Source: Legionella wadsworthii DSM 21896 = ATCC 33877 (GTDB lineage: Bacteria > Pseudomonadota > Gammaproteobacteria > Legionellales > Legionellaceae). Taken from it: 64,000 nt of DNA. This document shows, one piece after another, positions 26,215 to 35,485 of this stretch. Below the pieces are notes generated by a model. That model saw only the letters and a list, made by a program, of their open reading frames with translations. It was not told where the DNA came from and ran no database searches. The stretch covers positions 181,921 through 245,920 of the forward strand of contig NZ_KL370760.1 in assembly GCF_000701265.1 (NCBI RefSeq). The letters run 5' to 3'. Made by a program: the position numbers and the translations under genes. Position 1 is the stretch's first letter; each line of letters starts with the position of its first letter.

Positions 26215-26656
26215 GTCCAAGGTGCACCACAATTAATCCGCCAATCAAAATTAATATTGTCGTTAATTTGGTTGGCATGGTGACATCTAAAGCTGATTGT
26301 TCTGGGTGGTTGGGGTTGTAATAAATATCAATTTCTGAATTTTCCTTAAAGGCAACCGCTGCCTTATAAGCTACCCCTCGTGAATATTTACTGTTTGGAC
26401 TGTTGTGGGCTGTGTCTAAAAATAAATATTCACCCGTGAATACCTTATCATAGACTTCGTACGTGTATTCAATTTTAGGCCAGACACTATGGCCCACTTG
26501 AGTCCATTCACACCCGGTAATCCGGCCTTTCACTTGTAACCAGGATTGGGCTTGTGCCAAATTTTGTCTGTCCCGCCAGAAATGTCGGAAAATGACGAGC
26601 AGAAAAAGCAACCATCCTAAATCAAGCGTCCAACGCCAAATATTTGGTCCAATCAT
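26189..26656 (-). CDS. DUF3592 membrane protein
   Basis: This protein of 155 residues has a hydrophobic helix near residues 9-24 and another near residues 130-150. Between them is a periplasmic or cytosolic beta-rich segment with the DUF3592 pattern: WLQVKGRITGCEW, then PKIEYTYEVYDKVFTGEY, then a short VYYNP-like motif written here as IDIYYNPNHPEQSAL. The role of DUF3592 proteins is unknown. The start was set at MIGPNIW because AGGA lies eight bases before it. The 3' end overlaps the IcmL-like gene tail to tail. Confidence 0.75.
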   Translation of the reverse strand: MIGPNIWRWTLDLGWLLFLLVIFRHFWRDRQNLAQAQSWLQVKGRITGCEWTQVGHSVWPKIEYTYEVYDKVFTGEYLFLDTAHNSPNSKYSRGVAYKAAVAFKENSEIDIYYNPNHPEQSALDVTMPTKLTTILILIGGLIVVHLGLMAWRYLG

Positions 26657-26688
26657 TGAAGTTGTCCTAAGAAATATGCAGTATGCAA

Positions 26689-26717
26689 TATACAGTATAT
26701 ATCTCAATAGGTATAAT
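26689..26717 (+). promoter_or_regulatory. Candidate promoter of the glycine cleavage operon
   Basis: TATACA and a perfect TATAAT are spaced by 17 bases, 33 bp before the gcvT start. A hairpin AATCACC/GGTGATT lies right after the -10 box. No glycine riboswitch is visible in this short leader. Confidence 0.6.
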
Positions 26718-26749
26718 CACCCATCGAGGTGATTGAAAAAGGACGTACG

Positions 26750-27832
26750 ATGATTGCTAAAACCCCACTTCACGCCGCACATTTAGCATGTGGCGCTAAA
26801 ATGGTCGATTTTCATGGCTGGGAAATGCCGTTACATTATGGGTCTCAGCTCAATGAACATCACTTTGTTCGTAAAGATGCAGGCATGTTTGATGTCTCCC
26901 ACATGACCATAGTCGATATTCTCGGCGCTGGTGGCCGCCAATTTTTACGAAAGCTTTTGACGAATGATGTCGATTTGCTTGAACACAATGGAAGAGCACT
27001 TTACAGTTGCATGTGTAATGAACATGGTGGAATCATTGATGATCTCATTGTGTATCAACGGGCTTCTGATAATTATCGTGTTGTGCTGAATTCCGCAACG
27101 CGTCAGAATGATTTAGCCTGGATCCGCAAAAAAAGCGAAGGCTTTGCCGTAGGTTTACAAGAACGAAGAGAGTTATCCATGATTGCGGTACAAGGGCCAA
27201 AAGCAATCGAAAAAACATTAAAAATTCTCAATCCAGCACAAATTGATGCAGTTTCAACACTAACGAACTTCGAATGCGTCGATGTAGAACAATGGTTTTT
27301 TGCCCGCACAGGTTACACCGGGGAAGATGGTTTTGAGATCATAGTCCCTTCGGAAGCAATTGTTCCTTTATGGAATGATTTAATGCAGGCTGGTGTCCAT
27401 CCATGTGGATTAGGTGCACGGGATACCCTTCGCCTTGAAGCGGGAATGCTGCTTTATGGCCAAGATATGGATACGACCACCAACCCTTTGGAATCAGGAC
27501 TCACCTGGACCATTAAATGGGAACCCTCAGATCGTGACTTTATTGGTATGGGAGCCTTATATTCCCAAAAACAAATCGGTGTTAAAAAGAAAATGGTAGG
27601 GCTCACCTTATTGGATAAGGGTATTATGCGCCATGGTCAACGGGTGGTCATTCCTGGATACGCGGATGGCATTATCACCAGTGGCAGCTACTCTCCTACC
27701 CTGGAGAAATCCATTGCACTCGCGCGAGTCCCAGTTGAAACAGGTGATGAAGTCCTGGTAGACATTCGTGGGAAATTAATTCCTGCAAAAGTAGGAAAAC
27801 CCCGTTTTGTGAAATCAGGAAAAGCCATTTAA
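26750..27832 (+). CDS. gcvT: Glycine cleavage system T protein (aminomethyltransferase)
   Basis: GcvT moves the methylene carbon from the aminomethyl-lipoyl arm of GcvH to tetrahydrofolate and releases ammonia. The N-terminal TPLHAAHLACGAKMVDFHGWEMPLHY and the catalytic Asp in FDVSHM are present. The folate-binding ARTGYTGEDGFEI and the GARDTLRLEAGM segments are typical. With the start placed at MIAKTP (AAAAGGA six bases upstream) the chain is 360 residues, the usual length. It heads the gcvT-gcvH-gcvPA-yciI-gcvPB operon. Confidence 0.95.
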   Translation: MIAKTPLHAAHLACGAKMVDFHGWEMPLHYGSQLNEHHFVRKDAGMFDVSHMTIVDILGAGGRQFLRKLLTNDVDLLEHNGRALYSCMCNEHGGIIDDLIVYQRASDNYRVVLNSATRQNDLAWIRKKSEGFAVGLQERRELSMIAVQGPKAIEKTLKILNPAQIDAVSTLTNFECVDVEQWFFARTGYTGEDGFEIIVPSEAIVPLWNDLMQAGVHPCGLGARDTLRLEAGMLLYGQDMDTTTNPLESGLTWTIKWEPSDRDFIGMGALYSQKQIGVKKKMVGLTLLDKGIMRHGQRVVIPGYADGIITSGSYSPTLEKSIALARVPVETGDEVLVDIRGKLIPAKVGKPRFVKSGKAI

Positions 27833-27953
27833 CAGAACGCAGTAATTAGTAATACTATGTAAACTTTCCAGGGAAAATGCAGAGTTGATGCAGACAATGG
27901 CTGGTTTTTGATTCACTACACCCTTGGATATATAATTAAATAAGGATAAAGCA

Positions 27954-28331
27954 ATGAATGAAATTAAATTCACAAATACCCATGAATGGTTAAAAGAAGA
28001 CCAAAATGAAGTCACTGTAGGAATTACTGACCATGCGCAACAATTATTAGGCGACATGGTTTTTGTTGAATTACCAGAAATTGGAGATAAAGTCAGCGCT
28101 GGTGAAGAGCTCGGTGTCGTGGAATCAGTAAAAGCTGCTTCAGATTTTTACGCACCGATTAGCGGTGTGGTTACGGCAATTAATGATGTGGTTATCGAAA
28201 ATCCCGCTCTGGTCAACTCAGATCCCTATGCTGCCGGTTGGTTGGTAAAATTAAAGCCAAGCCATCCTGAGGAAATAAACACTTTGCTTACTGCCGAACA
28301 ATATCAAAATGAGATCGCTGAGGATCATTAA
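27954..28331 (+). CDS. gcvH: Glycine cleavage system H protein
   Basis: GcvH is the mobile lipoyl carrier that shuttles the aminomethyl group between the P, T and L proteins. The lipoylation site is Lys60 in [10 protein letters not shown]. The domain starts with THEWL and closes with [13 protein letters not shown], both family signatures. At 125 residues it has normal length. AAGGA precedes the start. The 121-bp gap from gcvT may hold a secondary promoter. GcvPA starts two bases after its stop. Confidence 0.96.
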   Translation: MNEIKFTNTHEWLKEDQNEVTVGITDHAQQLLGDMVFVELPEIGDKVSAGEELGVVESVKAASDFYAPISGVVTAINDVVIENPALVNSDPYAAGWLVKLKPSHPEEINTLLTAEQYQNEIAEDH

Positions 28332-28333
28332 TT

Positions 28334-29692
28334 ATGCCTTATATCCCACACACCCCCGAAGACAGAAAAACCATGCTTGATGCCATTGGAGCACAAGATA
28401 CCCAATCTTTATTTGATGAGATTCCATCGTCTTTGCAATATGCAGGATTCCAAAATATGCCTGCAGGCATGAATGAAATGGATATGTTAAAAGAAGCACA
28501 TAAAATAGCGGATAAAAATCATAATGGAATCTGCTTTATGGGTGCAGGATGTTATGAGCATCATATACCTGCAGCAGTGTGGGACATCGCTTCTCGTGGT
28601 GAATTCCTAACTGCTTACACGCCCTACCAAGCCGAAGCGAGCCAGGGAACGTTACAGCTGTTATATGAGTTCCAAACTATGATCTGCGAACTTACCGGCA
28701 TGGATGTAGCCAATGCATCGATGTATGATGGCGCCACCGCTTTGGCTGAGGCCATTTTAATGGCAGTGCGTGTGAACAAACACAGCAAAACAAGTCGTGT
28801 ATTGATTACTGGGACCACGCATCCTTTTTATCGGGAAACCATCGAAACAATCCTGCGGAATCAGCATATCGAAGTCATTACCCTCCCTTTTGACGAAAAA
28901 CAAGGCATTACTTCGCTTTCTGCTTTAGAACATTATACTGGGGAAGACATTACCGCCCTGGTTATCTCACAACCAAACTTCTTTGGCTGTTTGGAACAAG
29001 TAGACGAACTAAGTCATTGGGCGCATCAGAACAAAACCATTAGCATCGCCTGCGTGAATCCCATCTCTCTCGCTTTATTAAAGCCGCCTGGTGCGTGGGG
29101 GGAACATGGCGTAGATATCGTGTGTGGAGAAGGGCAACCTTTAGGTTCGCCAATGGCTTCAGGAGGTCCCTATTTTGGATTTTTAAGTACGCGAATGGCA
29201 CATGTACGGCAAATGCCTGGTCGAATTATCGGCTGCACTTTAGATAAAGAGGGAAAAAGAGGATTTACTCTGACCTTACAGGCGCGTGAGCAGCATATAC
29301 GCCGTGCAAAAGCCACTTCAAACATTTGTACTAATCAGGGATTATTAGTGACAGCGGCCACCATCCACATGAGTCTTTTAGGTGCTGAGGGCTTACGTCA
29401 AGTCGCAAGCCAATGTCATCAAAATACCCATGAATTAGTGGCACTTTTAACCCAAATTGAAGGTGTTACCCAAGTTTTCACAGCACCTTTTTTTCATGAA
29501 GCATTACTAAAGCTTAATCAGCCTGTTGATAAAGTATTAGAACAGTTAGCCAATTCAGGAATAAATGGTGGTTATATGCCAGGTGCTCACTATTCTCAAT
29601 TTACAAACACTCTTTTGGTTTGCGCCACTGAAATGCGTACCGAAGAAGAAATCATGCGCTATGCAAATACATTGAAATCCATTATGTCTTAA
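28334..29692 (+). CDS. gcvPA: Glycine dehydrogenase subunit 1 (P protein, N-terminal half)
   Basis: This is the first half of the split, two-subunit glycine decarboxylase, which removes CO2 from glycine with PLP. The N-terminal YIPHTPEDRKTMLDAIG, then FMGAGCYEHHIPAAVWDI, then TAYTPYQAEASQGTLQLLYEFQ (about residues 93-114) are typical. ANASMYDGATALAEA is the following family motif. The PLP lysine is on the partner subunit. At 452 residues the length fits GcvPA. Its stop is followed after 13 bases by a YciI-like gene rather than directly by gcvPB. Confidence 0.95.
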   Translation: MPYIPHTPEDRKTMLDAIGAQDTQSLFDEIPSSLQYAGFQNMPAGMNEMDMLKEAHKIADKNHNGICFMGAGCYEHHIPAAVWDIASRGEFLTAYTPYQAEASQGTLQLLYEFQTMICELTGMDVANASMYDGATALAEAILMAVRVNKHSKTSRVLITGTTHPFYRETIETILRNQHIEVITLPFDEKQGITSLSALEHYTGEDITALVISQPNFFGCLEQVDELSHWAHQNKTISIACVNPISLALLKPPGAWGEHGVDIVCGEGQPLGSPMASGGPYFGFLSTRMAHVRQMPGRIIGCTLDKEGKRGFTLTLQAREQHIRRAKATSNICTNQGLLVTAATIHMSLLGAEGLRQVASQCHQNTHELVALLTQIEGVTQVFTAPFFHEALLKLNQPVDKVLEQLANSGINGGYMPGAHYSQFTNTLLVCATEMRTEEEIMRYANTLKSIMS

Positions 29693-29705
29693 CGAGGGTG
29701 CGGTC

Positions 29706-30014
29706 ATGTTTGTCATTCAGCTAACCTACTTGGTTCCTTTAAGTGAAGTAGATAAGTATCTGCAAGCACATAGAGAATTTCTTGATTACTATTATAAGCA
29801 AGGACTATTGCTGGTGTCTGGACCTATGAAACCACGCACCGGTGGCATTATTATTGCTGCCACCAATGATCGGGATTATTTAGAATCCATTTTCAAACAA
29901 GATCCCTATTATTTAGCAGAAATCGCAGCATATCAATTTATTGAATTTACCCCAGTCAATCATCGGGCTGAACTAAAAGAATTCATTCAAAAAATGGAAG
30001 GCAAATTATGTTGA
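29706..30014 (+). CDS. YciI-family protein inserted between gcvPA and gcvPB
   Basis: This is a small ferredoxin-like protein of 102 residues. It carries the YciI pattern: a first strand FVIQLTYL, then [27 protein letters not shown], with the conserved His (22) and a nearby Asp that form the presumed active pair. The [16 protein letters not shown] segment matches the second half of the family. YciI proteins include hydrolase or dehalogenase-like enzymes of unclear substrate. It has a GAGG ribosome binding site and overlaps gcvPB by seven bases, so it is translated as part of the glycine cleavage operon. A role in that pathway is inferred only from position. Confidence 0.85.
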   Translation: MFVIQLTYLVPLSEVDKYLQAHREFLDYYYKQGLLLVSGPMKPRTGGIIIAATNDRDYLESIFKQDPYYLAEIAAYQFIEFTPVNHRAELKEFIQKMEGKLC

Positions 30015-31465
30015 TTTTTGAATTATCCAAAACCGATCGGCAGGCAACCGCCCAAGCGCCAAAAACTTCAACCAGCAAATATGCCATTCCTGCAGAATTG
30101 CAGCGGAAGAATCCGCCAAAATTGCCGGCTTGTTCTGAGTTACAAGTGATAAGGCATTTCACGCGTTTGTCGCATAAAAATTTCTCAATAGACAGTAATT
30201 TCTATCCTTTGGGTTCTTGTACGATGAAATACAACCCCCGCGGGGTTCATAAGGCAGCATCTATAGGAAATTTCCTCAATCGACACCCTCTCTCACCCGC
30301 TGAAAATAGCCAGGGGTTTTTAGAAGCAATGTATGACTTGCAAGAATACATTGCTGAGATTACTGGTATGGCCGGTGTGTCTTTAACTCCTATGGCCGGT
30401 TCGCAGGGGGAGTTTGCAGGTGTTGCCATGATTAAAGCCTATCACCAATCCCGAGGGGATACTGCACGAGATGAAATGCTTATTCCTGATGCAGCCCATG
30501 GTACCAATCCGGCTTCGGCTGTGATGTGTGGCTTTAAAATTGTGGAAATTGCTACAGCGGCTGACGGGGATATGGATCTTGAAGAGTTAAAAAGTAAAAT
30601 TGGTCCACGGACAGCGGGGATTATGCTGACCAACCCCTCGACTTTGGGTTTGTTTATGCGCCAAATTAAGGAAGTTGCTTCTTTGGTCCACCAGGCTGGC
30701 GGTTTATTATATTATGATGGTGCCAATCTTAATGCCATTTTAGGAAAAGTGAGACCAGGAGACATGGGTTTTGACGTCATGCACCTTAACCTTCATAAAA
30801 CCTTCGCCACACCTCATGGCGGCGGTGGGCCAGGAGCTGGTCCTGTTGCTGTAGGCAAACGTTTATTACCTTTTATACCTCTGCCTGTTGTGAAAAAAAC
30901 AGAGTCTGGATATGAATGGGCGAACCATCAAGACTATCCGCAAAGTATTGGCCGCCTTTCTTGTTTTATGGGCAATGCAGGCATCTTGTTGCGCGCCTAT
31001 TTTTATATACGAGTATTAGGAAAAGAAGGATTATTGCGCGTTTCTGAATATGCAACCTTAAATGCAAACTACCTGCTGAAAGAGCTCACCAAAGCAGGAT
31101 TTACCGCAGCTTATCCAAGTCGGCGGGCTTCTCATGAGTTTATTTTAACTTTAAGCCCAGAGAAGAAAATGTATGGGGTTACCGCCATGGATTTTGCCAA
31201 AAGATTACTGGATTATGGCGTTCATGCTCCGACGACCTATTTCCCACTTCTCGTACCTGAGTGCCTGCTCATTGAGCCTACTGAGACAGAAAGTAAAGAA
31301 GAATTAGATCATTTCGTTCAAGCCATGAAAAACATTCGAGAGGAAGCATCTACAAATCCTGATTTACTTAAAGAGGCCCCTCACACTTTGCCAGTCAAAC
31401 GGCTTGACGATGTCAAAGCAGCCCGAGAATTAGATCTTAATTACTTTGCGCATCATGAATCATAA
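30008..31465 (+). CDS. gcvPB: Glycine dehydrogenase subunit 2 (P protein, C-terminal half)
   Basis: This is the PLP-binding half of split glycine decarboxylase. The Schiff-base Lys lies in [19 protein letters not shown] (about residues 258-276). Early motifs [14 protein letters not shown] and [14 protein letters not shown], and later [19 protein letters not shown], are all family hallmarks. At 485 residues it matches GcvPB. It completes the operon. The lipoamide dehydrogenase (L protein) is not in the window and is presumably shared with other complexes. Confidence 0.96.
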   Translation: MLIFELSKTDRQATAQAPKTSTSKYAIPAELQRKNPPKLPACSELQVIRHFTRLSHKNFSIDSNFYPLGSCTMKYNPRGVHKAASIGNFLNRHPLSPAENSQGFLEAMYDLQEYIAEITGMAGVSLTPMAGSQGEFAGVAMIKAYHQSRGDTARDEMLIPDAAHGTNPASAVMCGFKIVEIATAADGDMDLEELKSKIGPRTAGIMLTNPSTLGLFMRQIKEVASLVHQAGGLLYYDGANLNAILGKVRPGDMGFDVMHLNLHKTFATPHGGGGPGAGPVAVGKRLLPFIPLPVVKKTESGYEWANHQDYPQSIGRLSCFMGNAGILLRAYFYIRVLGKEGLLRVSEYATLNANYLLKELTKAGFTAAYPSRRASHEFILTLSPEKKMYGVTAMDFAKRLLDYGVHAPTTYFPLLVPECLLIEPTETESKEELDHFVQAMKNIREEASTNPDLLKEAPHTLPVKRLDDVKAARELDLNYFAHHES

Positions 31466-31486
31466 ATAATTTTCAATACATCTAAC

Positions 31487-31514
31487 TTTGGGAGCGTTCC
31501 ATTCTGCTCCCAAG
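31487..31514 (+). terminator. Hairpin after gcvPB
   Basis: TTGGGAGC and GCTCCCAA form a perfect 8-bp stem around a ten-base loop, just past the gcvPB stop. The following sequence is only moderately T-rich (CCCTTTTCC), so termination may be partial. Confidence 0.55.
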
Positions 31515-31689
31515 TGAAGCCCTTTTCCTCAGCATTCGTCTCATACTCTCAGCTCTTGTCTTGTACATCAATTCTATTGGGTCTATAACTATAAATGGGC
31601 AAATCAAATTATTGATACTTTGGTCAAATAATAATTTACTTGTCTCTGATAGGTGCTAAGTTTAAAACGATTTTGAGGAAGATGATAAA

Positions 31690-32157
31690 GTGCTCACCAA
31701 TCAACCTACTGTACTGCATTTTCTTTTAAAAGACGTACAAGTCTGTATGGATTTGCATTATATCGAGAGAGTTCTTCCTTTGCCATCACTCGAAATAGTC
31801 CCTTCGTGTCCGGTTTATTTTGTCGGTTTAATGAATCTTAAAAATAAATGCATTCCCGTACTCGATCTGGCCATTTGTACTGGATTGCACCGGATTGAAG
31901 TATACCCTTTAAATACGCCGATATTACTTTGCTCTAATGGAACGGATCAACTCGGTCTCATTGTCGATAAAGTCCTTGGATTGAGTCATGTCCAACAAAA
32001 TCAAATCGAAATGCATGAAGAATTTTCAAGAAATAAATCACCCTTTTCTGGAGCGTTAACTTTGGATACAGGTATTTCATTGTTGCTCAGTATTGATTGG
32101 GTTTTTAATGTCAAGTTAATACAAAAGACATATACTTCCAGTACGACTCATGAGTGA
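31690..32157 (+). CDS. cheW: CheW-like coupling protein 1
   Basis: CheW links chemoreceptors to the CheA kinase. This protein of 155 residues is one CheW domain, with the SH3-like core patterns VCMDLHYIERVLP and FVGLMNLKNKCIPVLDLA, then QLGLIVDKVLGL. It is somewhat diverged from classic CheW. The start is a GTG with a GAGGAAG site upstream. The gene opens a seven-gene chemosensory operon and overlaps cheR by eight bases. Two CheW proteins in one operon recall the Wsp-type arrangement, where one scaffolds the receptor methyltransferase side. Confidence 0.85.
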   Translation: MLTNQPTVLHFLLKDVQVCMDLHYIERVLPLPSLEIVPSCPVYFVGLMNLKNKCIPVLDLAICTGLHRIEVYPLNTPILLCSNGTDQLGLIVDKVLGLSHVQQNQIEMHEEFSRNKSPFSGALTLDTGISLLLSIDWVFNVKLIQKTYTSSTTHE

Positions 32158-33034
32158 CAATATGGATAATCAACTATTAAACGAAATTAAGTTACTCGAG
32201 CCTCAATTCATAGAGTTAATTCATAGTCGTTTTGGTCTTGTTATTCATATCAATCAAGCTCAAGAGTTGGCGAAAGTGGTAACCAGTGCCTGTAACCGAT
32301 TCAATTATTTGCCGGAAGAATACTTAGACCAATTAAAAAAATGCTCTAGTAGTTCCCCCTTGTTGGCGGATTTAATCGCCACAATAACAGTAGGGGAAAG
32401 TTACTTTTTTCGCGATAAGAATCAAATGCATTTACTTGAAAACAAACTCCTGCCTCGATTAATACAAAAAAAATCTCACAATTTTAATTTAAAAATATGG
32501 AGTGCCGGTTGCTCTTCAGGTGAAGAAATATATACCATTGCCATACTTTTAACTGAACTTTTACCCAATATTGATATGTGGAACCTTTATTTATTGGGTA
32601 CTGATATCAACTCGGCTGCATTGAAAAAAGCGACTTCTGGTACTTATGGTCAGTGGTCTATGCGTTCGATTCCTGAAAAATACCTGCAACGGTATTTCAA
32701 AAAAAATAACCGCTCTTATTTACTCTCCCAGGAAATTCTGGACTTGGTACAATTTAGGTACCTGAACTTGTGTGATAACAGTTATCCATCCATAATCAAT
32801 GGTATATTTGATGTTGATTTAATCTTATGCCGCAATGTGCTAATTTATTTTGATAATGAACTTGTTGTAAAAATTATGAAAAAGATAAGCGCAAGCATGA
32901 ATGACAACGCTTATCTTATACTGGGCGCATCGGATCCTATTGTTACATCAGGAACCAATCTTGTCTTTCATCATGATGGTGCAATCTATTTTTCATTAGA
33001 AAAGCATGATGAGAATCATAAAGGATTTGAATGA
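32150..33034 (+). CDS. cheR: Chemoreceptor methyltransferase
   Basis: CheR methylates glutamates on chemoreceptors using S-adenosylmethionine. The N-terminal helical domain is followed by TVGESYFFRD near residue 81 and the SAM-binding IWSAGCSSGEEIYTIA near residues 117-132. FDVDLILCRNVLIYF is the typical late motif. It has no TPR extension, unlike WspC. At 294 residues it fits CheR. It overlaps both cheW genes. The receptor encoded here lacks a C-terminal NWETF-type docking peptide. Confidence 0.93.
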   Translation: MSDNMDNQLLNEIKLLEPQFIELIHSRFGLVIHINQAQELAKVVTSACNRFNYLPEEYLDQLKKCSSSSPLLADLIATITVGESYFFRDKNQMHLLENKLLPRLIQKKSHNFNLKIWSAGCSSGEEIYTIAILLTELLPNIDMWNLYLLGTDINSAALKKATSGTYGQWSMRSIPEKYLQRYFKKNNRSYLLSQEILDLVQFRYLNLCDNSYPSIINGIFDVDLILCRNVLIYFDNELVVKIMKKISASMNDNAYLILGASDPIVTSGTNLVFHHDGAIYFSLEKHDENHKGFE

Positions 33035-33627
33035 TGAGTACAGAACAAAAGAATGCTTCTGAATTAATGCCCAAAAGCCCGGAAGCATTAAAAATATTGC
33101 AGGCAAGAACAAAACAACTGGCCAAGGAGGAAGTCGATGTCAGTCAAAATAACGGCATTCATTTTGTTCGATTTCTCCTGGGACAAAAAGAAAGCTATGG
33201 CATTCCTTACCAATATGTTCAAGAGGTCCTCAATTGTAGTGTTATCGCCAAGCCTCCTTTCGTGCCTCATTTTATTGCTGGAGTAATCAACTGGCGTGGT
33301 GCTTTGATTACATTGGTTGATCTGTTCCAATTTTTTCATCTAGACCATTCTCTACCCATAAAGCAATATGAAAATAAATTTATTATAGTGGTACAGGCAA
33401 ACAATATCACCCTAGGTTTTCTGGTGTATCACATGGAGGGCAGCGATATTTACTTGCCAAACTATTTAGCCGCGCCAATCTCTTCATCGAAGGCTACCAA
33501 CCCGGAATTTATTTTAGGATTGCATCAGTCAGTTACTGCCATTATTCATATGGAATCCCTAATCGTTCATTTAAATCAAGAAATAAAAAGACGTCTATAC
33601 AAGATAGGAGAAGTTCATGGTGAGTGA
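33031..33627 (+). CDS. cheW: CheW-like coupling protein 2
   Basis: This protein of 198 residues has an N-terminal ~45-residue charged extension and then a CheW domain. The core reads FLLGQKESYGIPYQYVQEVLN, shown here over residues 50-70, then FIAGVINWRGALITLVDL, then TLGFLVYHMEGSDIYLPN. It is closer to standard CheW than the first copy. It overlaps cheR by four bases and the receptor gene by eleven. Together with CheA and the receptor it would form the signalling array. Confidence 0.87.
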   Translation: MMSTEQKNASELMPKSPEALKILQARTKQLAKEEVDVSQNNGIHFVRFLLGQKESYGIPYQYVQEVLNCSVIAKPPFVPHFIAGVINWRGALITLVDLFQFFHLDHSLPIKQYENKFIIVVQANNITLGFLVYHMEGSDIYLPNYLAAPISSSKATNPEFILGLHQSVTAIIHMESLIVHLNQEIKRRLYKIGEVHGE

Positions 33628-35476
33628 AGGCAATAAACCACGTTTGGTGATTACTGTACGAGCTCGTCTCATCATAGGATTTATGACACTTAGCCTGCCT
33701 GTATTGCTTCTCATTATTTTCTTGATTCCTAAAGTGAACAGCGTCATTTATTTAAGTCAAAAAATCCACAGTGAAAACTTGCCCCAAATTCTGGATAGCC
33801 AAATATATCAAGCTCAAGATTTACTTGAAGATTGGGCAATGACAGGTAATCCTCTGGCGAAGCAACACTTAAAACGCGTGTGGAGTGAAATCAATTCCGT
33901 GAGAACCCAATGGGATAAAGTAATGCATTCCATAGGCAATGCGAAATTACAAGAATCTTGGGATAAATTACAAGAATATTACATCCCTTTTTATGATACT
34001 CAAATGTCTATCGTGAATGCACCAAGAGATCCAAATAATCCAAATAATGTCGAAAATAGTAGAAATAAAATACGAGATATAGAAAACTCAATGATCAACA
34101 TCATACTGGGTAACTATACTTCAGACCTCAATGCGAGGATAGGCGGTATCTATACTCTTCTAGGTCAAGAAGTGGAACGAAATACCAACGAAATAAACAC
34201 CAGCTTAAATTCATTAAAAACCTACGCTTATTGGCTTTTAATCCTCACTATAGCATTAACACTTATTGTACCTTACTTAACCCAACGAGCCATAGCCCGC
34301 CCGGTAGACAATGCAATCAACATTGCAGAACGCATAGCAGCTGGGGAACGGGATATCGACATTCAAATCCATTCAGCAGATAAGTTGGGTAAATTACTTT
34401 TATCGCTAAAAACAATGCAAGAGGCAATAAAGAAAAATGAAGATATTCTTCGCCATAAAGAAGAAGAATCAAGAGAACTGTTTGAAAAACTGGTCACTTC
34501 ATCTAAAAAATTCAGAATTCATAGCAGTAAGGTTGCAGCAGGAGATTTAAGAGAACGGCTAGAAATTGACAGGGAAGATGTTTTACAAGATTTAGGTAGA
34601 GACCTCAATTTGATGACAGATGGGCTGGCATCGATTACCAAAAAAATTACCAAAGTCAGCTCTGATATTGTCTCTATGGTTGGAACAGTACTCAATTCCG
34701 CCAACGAACAATCAGAAGGAATTACATCTCAAGCATCCGCTATTAATGAAATCAGTGCTTCTTTGGAAGAAATAGATAAAAGTTCAAAACAGACGATGAC
34801 GAAAGCACAAGCGTTAAGAGAAGTGGCGAAAAGCACTTATGAGCAAGGGAAGCTGGGTACAGAATCTGTGGAACAAAGTATCGGGGGAATTAAAGCTTCA
34901 GAAGAAAAGATGAAGCTCATTGCACAAACCATTCTTGATCTAAGCAATCATACCCAACAAATTGGGGATATCACCTCCGTTGTGAACACGCTTGCCCAAC
35001 AATCCAAAATGTTGGCCTTGAATGCTTCCATTGAAGCATCAAAAGCTGGAGAAGCAGGGAAAGGTTTTGCTGCAGTAGCCACTGAAGTAAGAAATCTTGC
35101 GGAGCAATCCGAGCAATCCACAGTACAAGTTCAAAAAATTCTCGAAGACATTCGGCGTACTACCGAAAAAGCAGTTACAGTGACTGAGGAAGGAGCAACT
35201 ACTTTGGACTCAGGAATAAAGCTCATTGAGAAAGCAGGCCATGTGATTCAAACGTTAAGTAAAATGATTAATGAAGCATCTATTTCAAGCCAACATATTG
35301 AAGTAGCCATTCGTCAAGAAACGGTTGGCATTGAACAAATCGTTGAAAGTATGAATGAGATTAACCGCACGACCTCAACTTTTTCCAGCGGTATCAAAGA
35401 GATGATGGCCTTTATCCAAAAGTTGGATGATATTGCCAAGCATCTGAAAGAAGATGTGGACATCTATAAAGTTTAG
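33617..35476 (+). CDS. Methyl-accepting chemotaxis receptor
   Basis: This is an inner-membrane receptor of 619 residues. The first membrane helix is near residues 15-36 (LIIGFMTLSLPVLLLIIFLI). A periplasmic helical-bundle sensor spans about 37-195, and the second helix YWLLILTIALTLIVPYL is near residues 197-213. HAMP follows (AIARPVDNAINIAERIAAGE). The long coiled-coil signalling domain has its tip near NTLAQQSKMLALNASIEA and EVRNLAEQSEQS. There is no CheR/CheB docking pentapeptide at the C-terminus (ends DIYKV). The ligand is unknown. AGGAG lies six bases before its ATG. It is the only receptor in the cluster. Confidence 0.93.
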   Translation: MVSEGNKPRLVITVRARLIIGFMTLSLPVLLLIIFLIPKVNSVIYLSQKIHSENLPQILDSQIYQAQDLLEDWAMTGNPLAKQHLKRVWSEINSVRTQWDKVMHSIGNAKLQESWDKLQEYYIPFYDTQMSIVNAPRDPNNPNNVENSRNKIRDIENSMINIILGNYTSDLNARIGGIYTLLGQEVERNTNEINTSLNSLKTYAYWLLILTIALTLIVPYLTQRAIARPVDNAINIAERIAAGERDIDIQIHSADKLGKLLLSLKTMQEAIKKNEDILRHKEEESRELFEKLVTSSKKFRIHSSKVAAGDLRERLEIDREDVLQDLGRDLNLMTDGLASITKKITKVSSDIVSMVGTVLNSANEQSEGITSQASAINEISASLEEIDKSSKQTMTKAQALREVAKSTYEQGKLGTESVEQSIGGIKASEEKMKLIAQTILDLSNHTQQIGDITSVVNTLAQQSKMLALNASIEASKAGEAGKGFAAVATEVRNLAEQSEQSTVQVQKILEDIRRTTEKAVTVTEEGATTLDSGIKLIEKAGHVIQTLSKMINEASISSQHIEVAIRQETVGIEQIVESMNEINRTTSTFSSGIKEMMAFIQKLDDIAKHLKEDVDIYKV

Positions 35477-35485
35477 GAATTATCT

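Noticed and set aside
26700..26749. Glycine riboswitch ahead of gcvT
   Set aside because: The leader after the promoter is only about 25 bases with one short hairpin, far too small for a glycine aptamer.
31580..31689. FliA (sigma-28) promoter before the chemosensory operon
   Set aside because: CTGATA-like sequence is present, but the -35 half (CAAATAAT) and the GCCGATAA core match poorly, and no flagellar genes are near.
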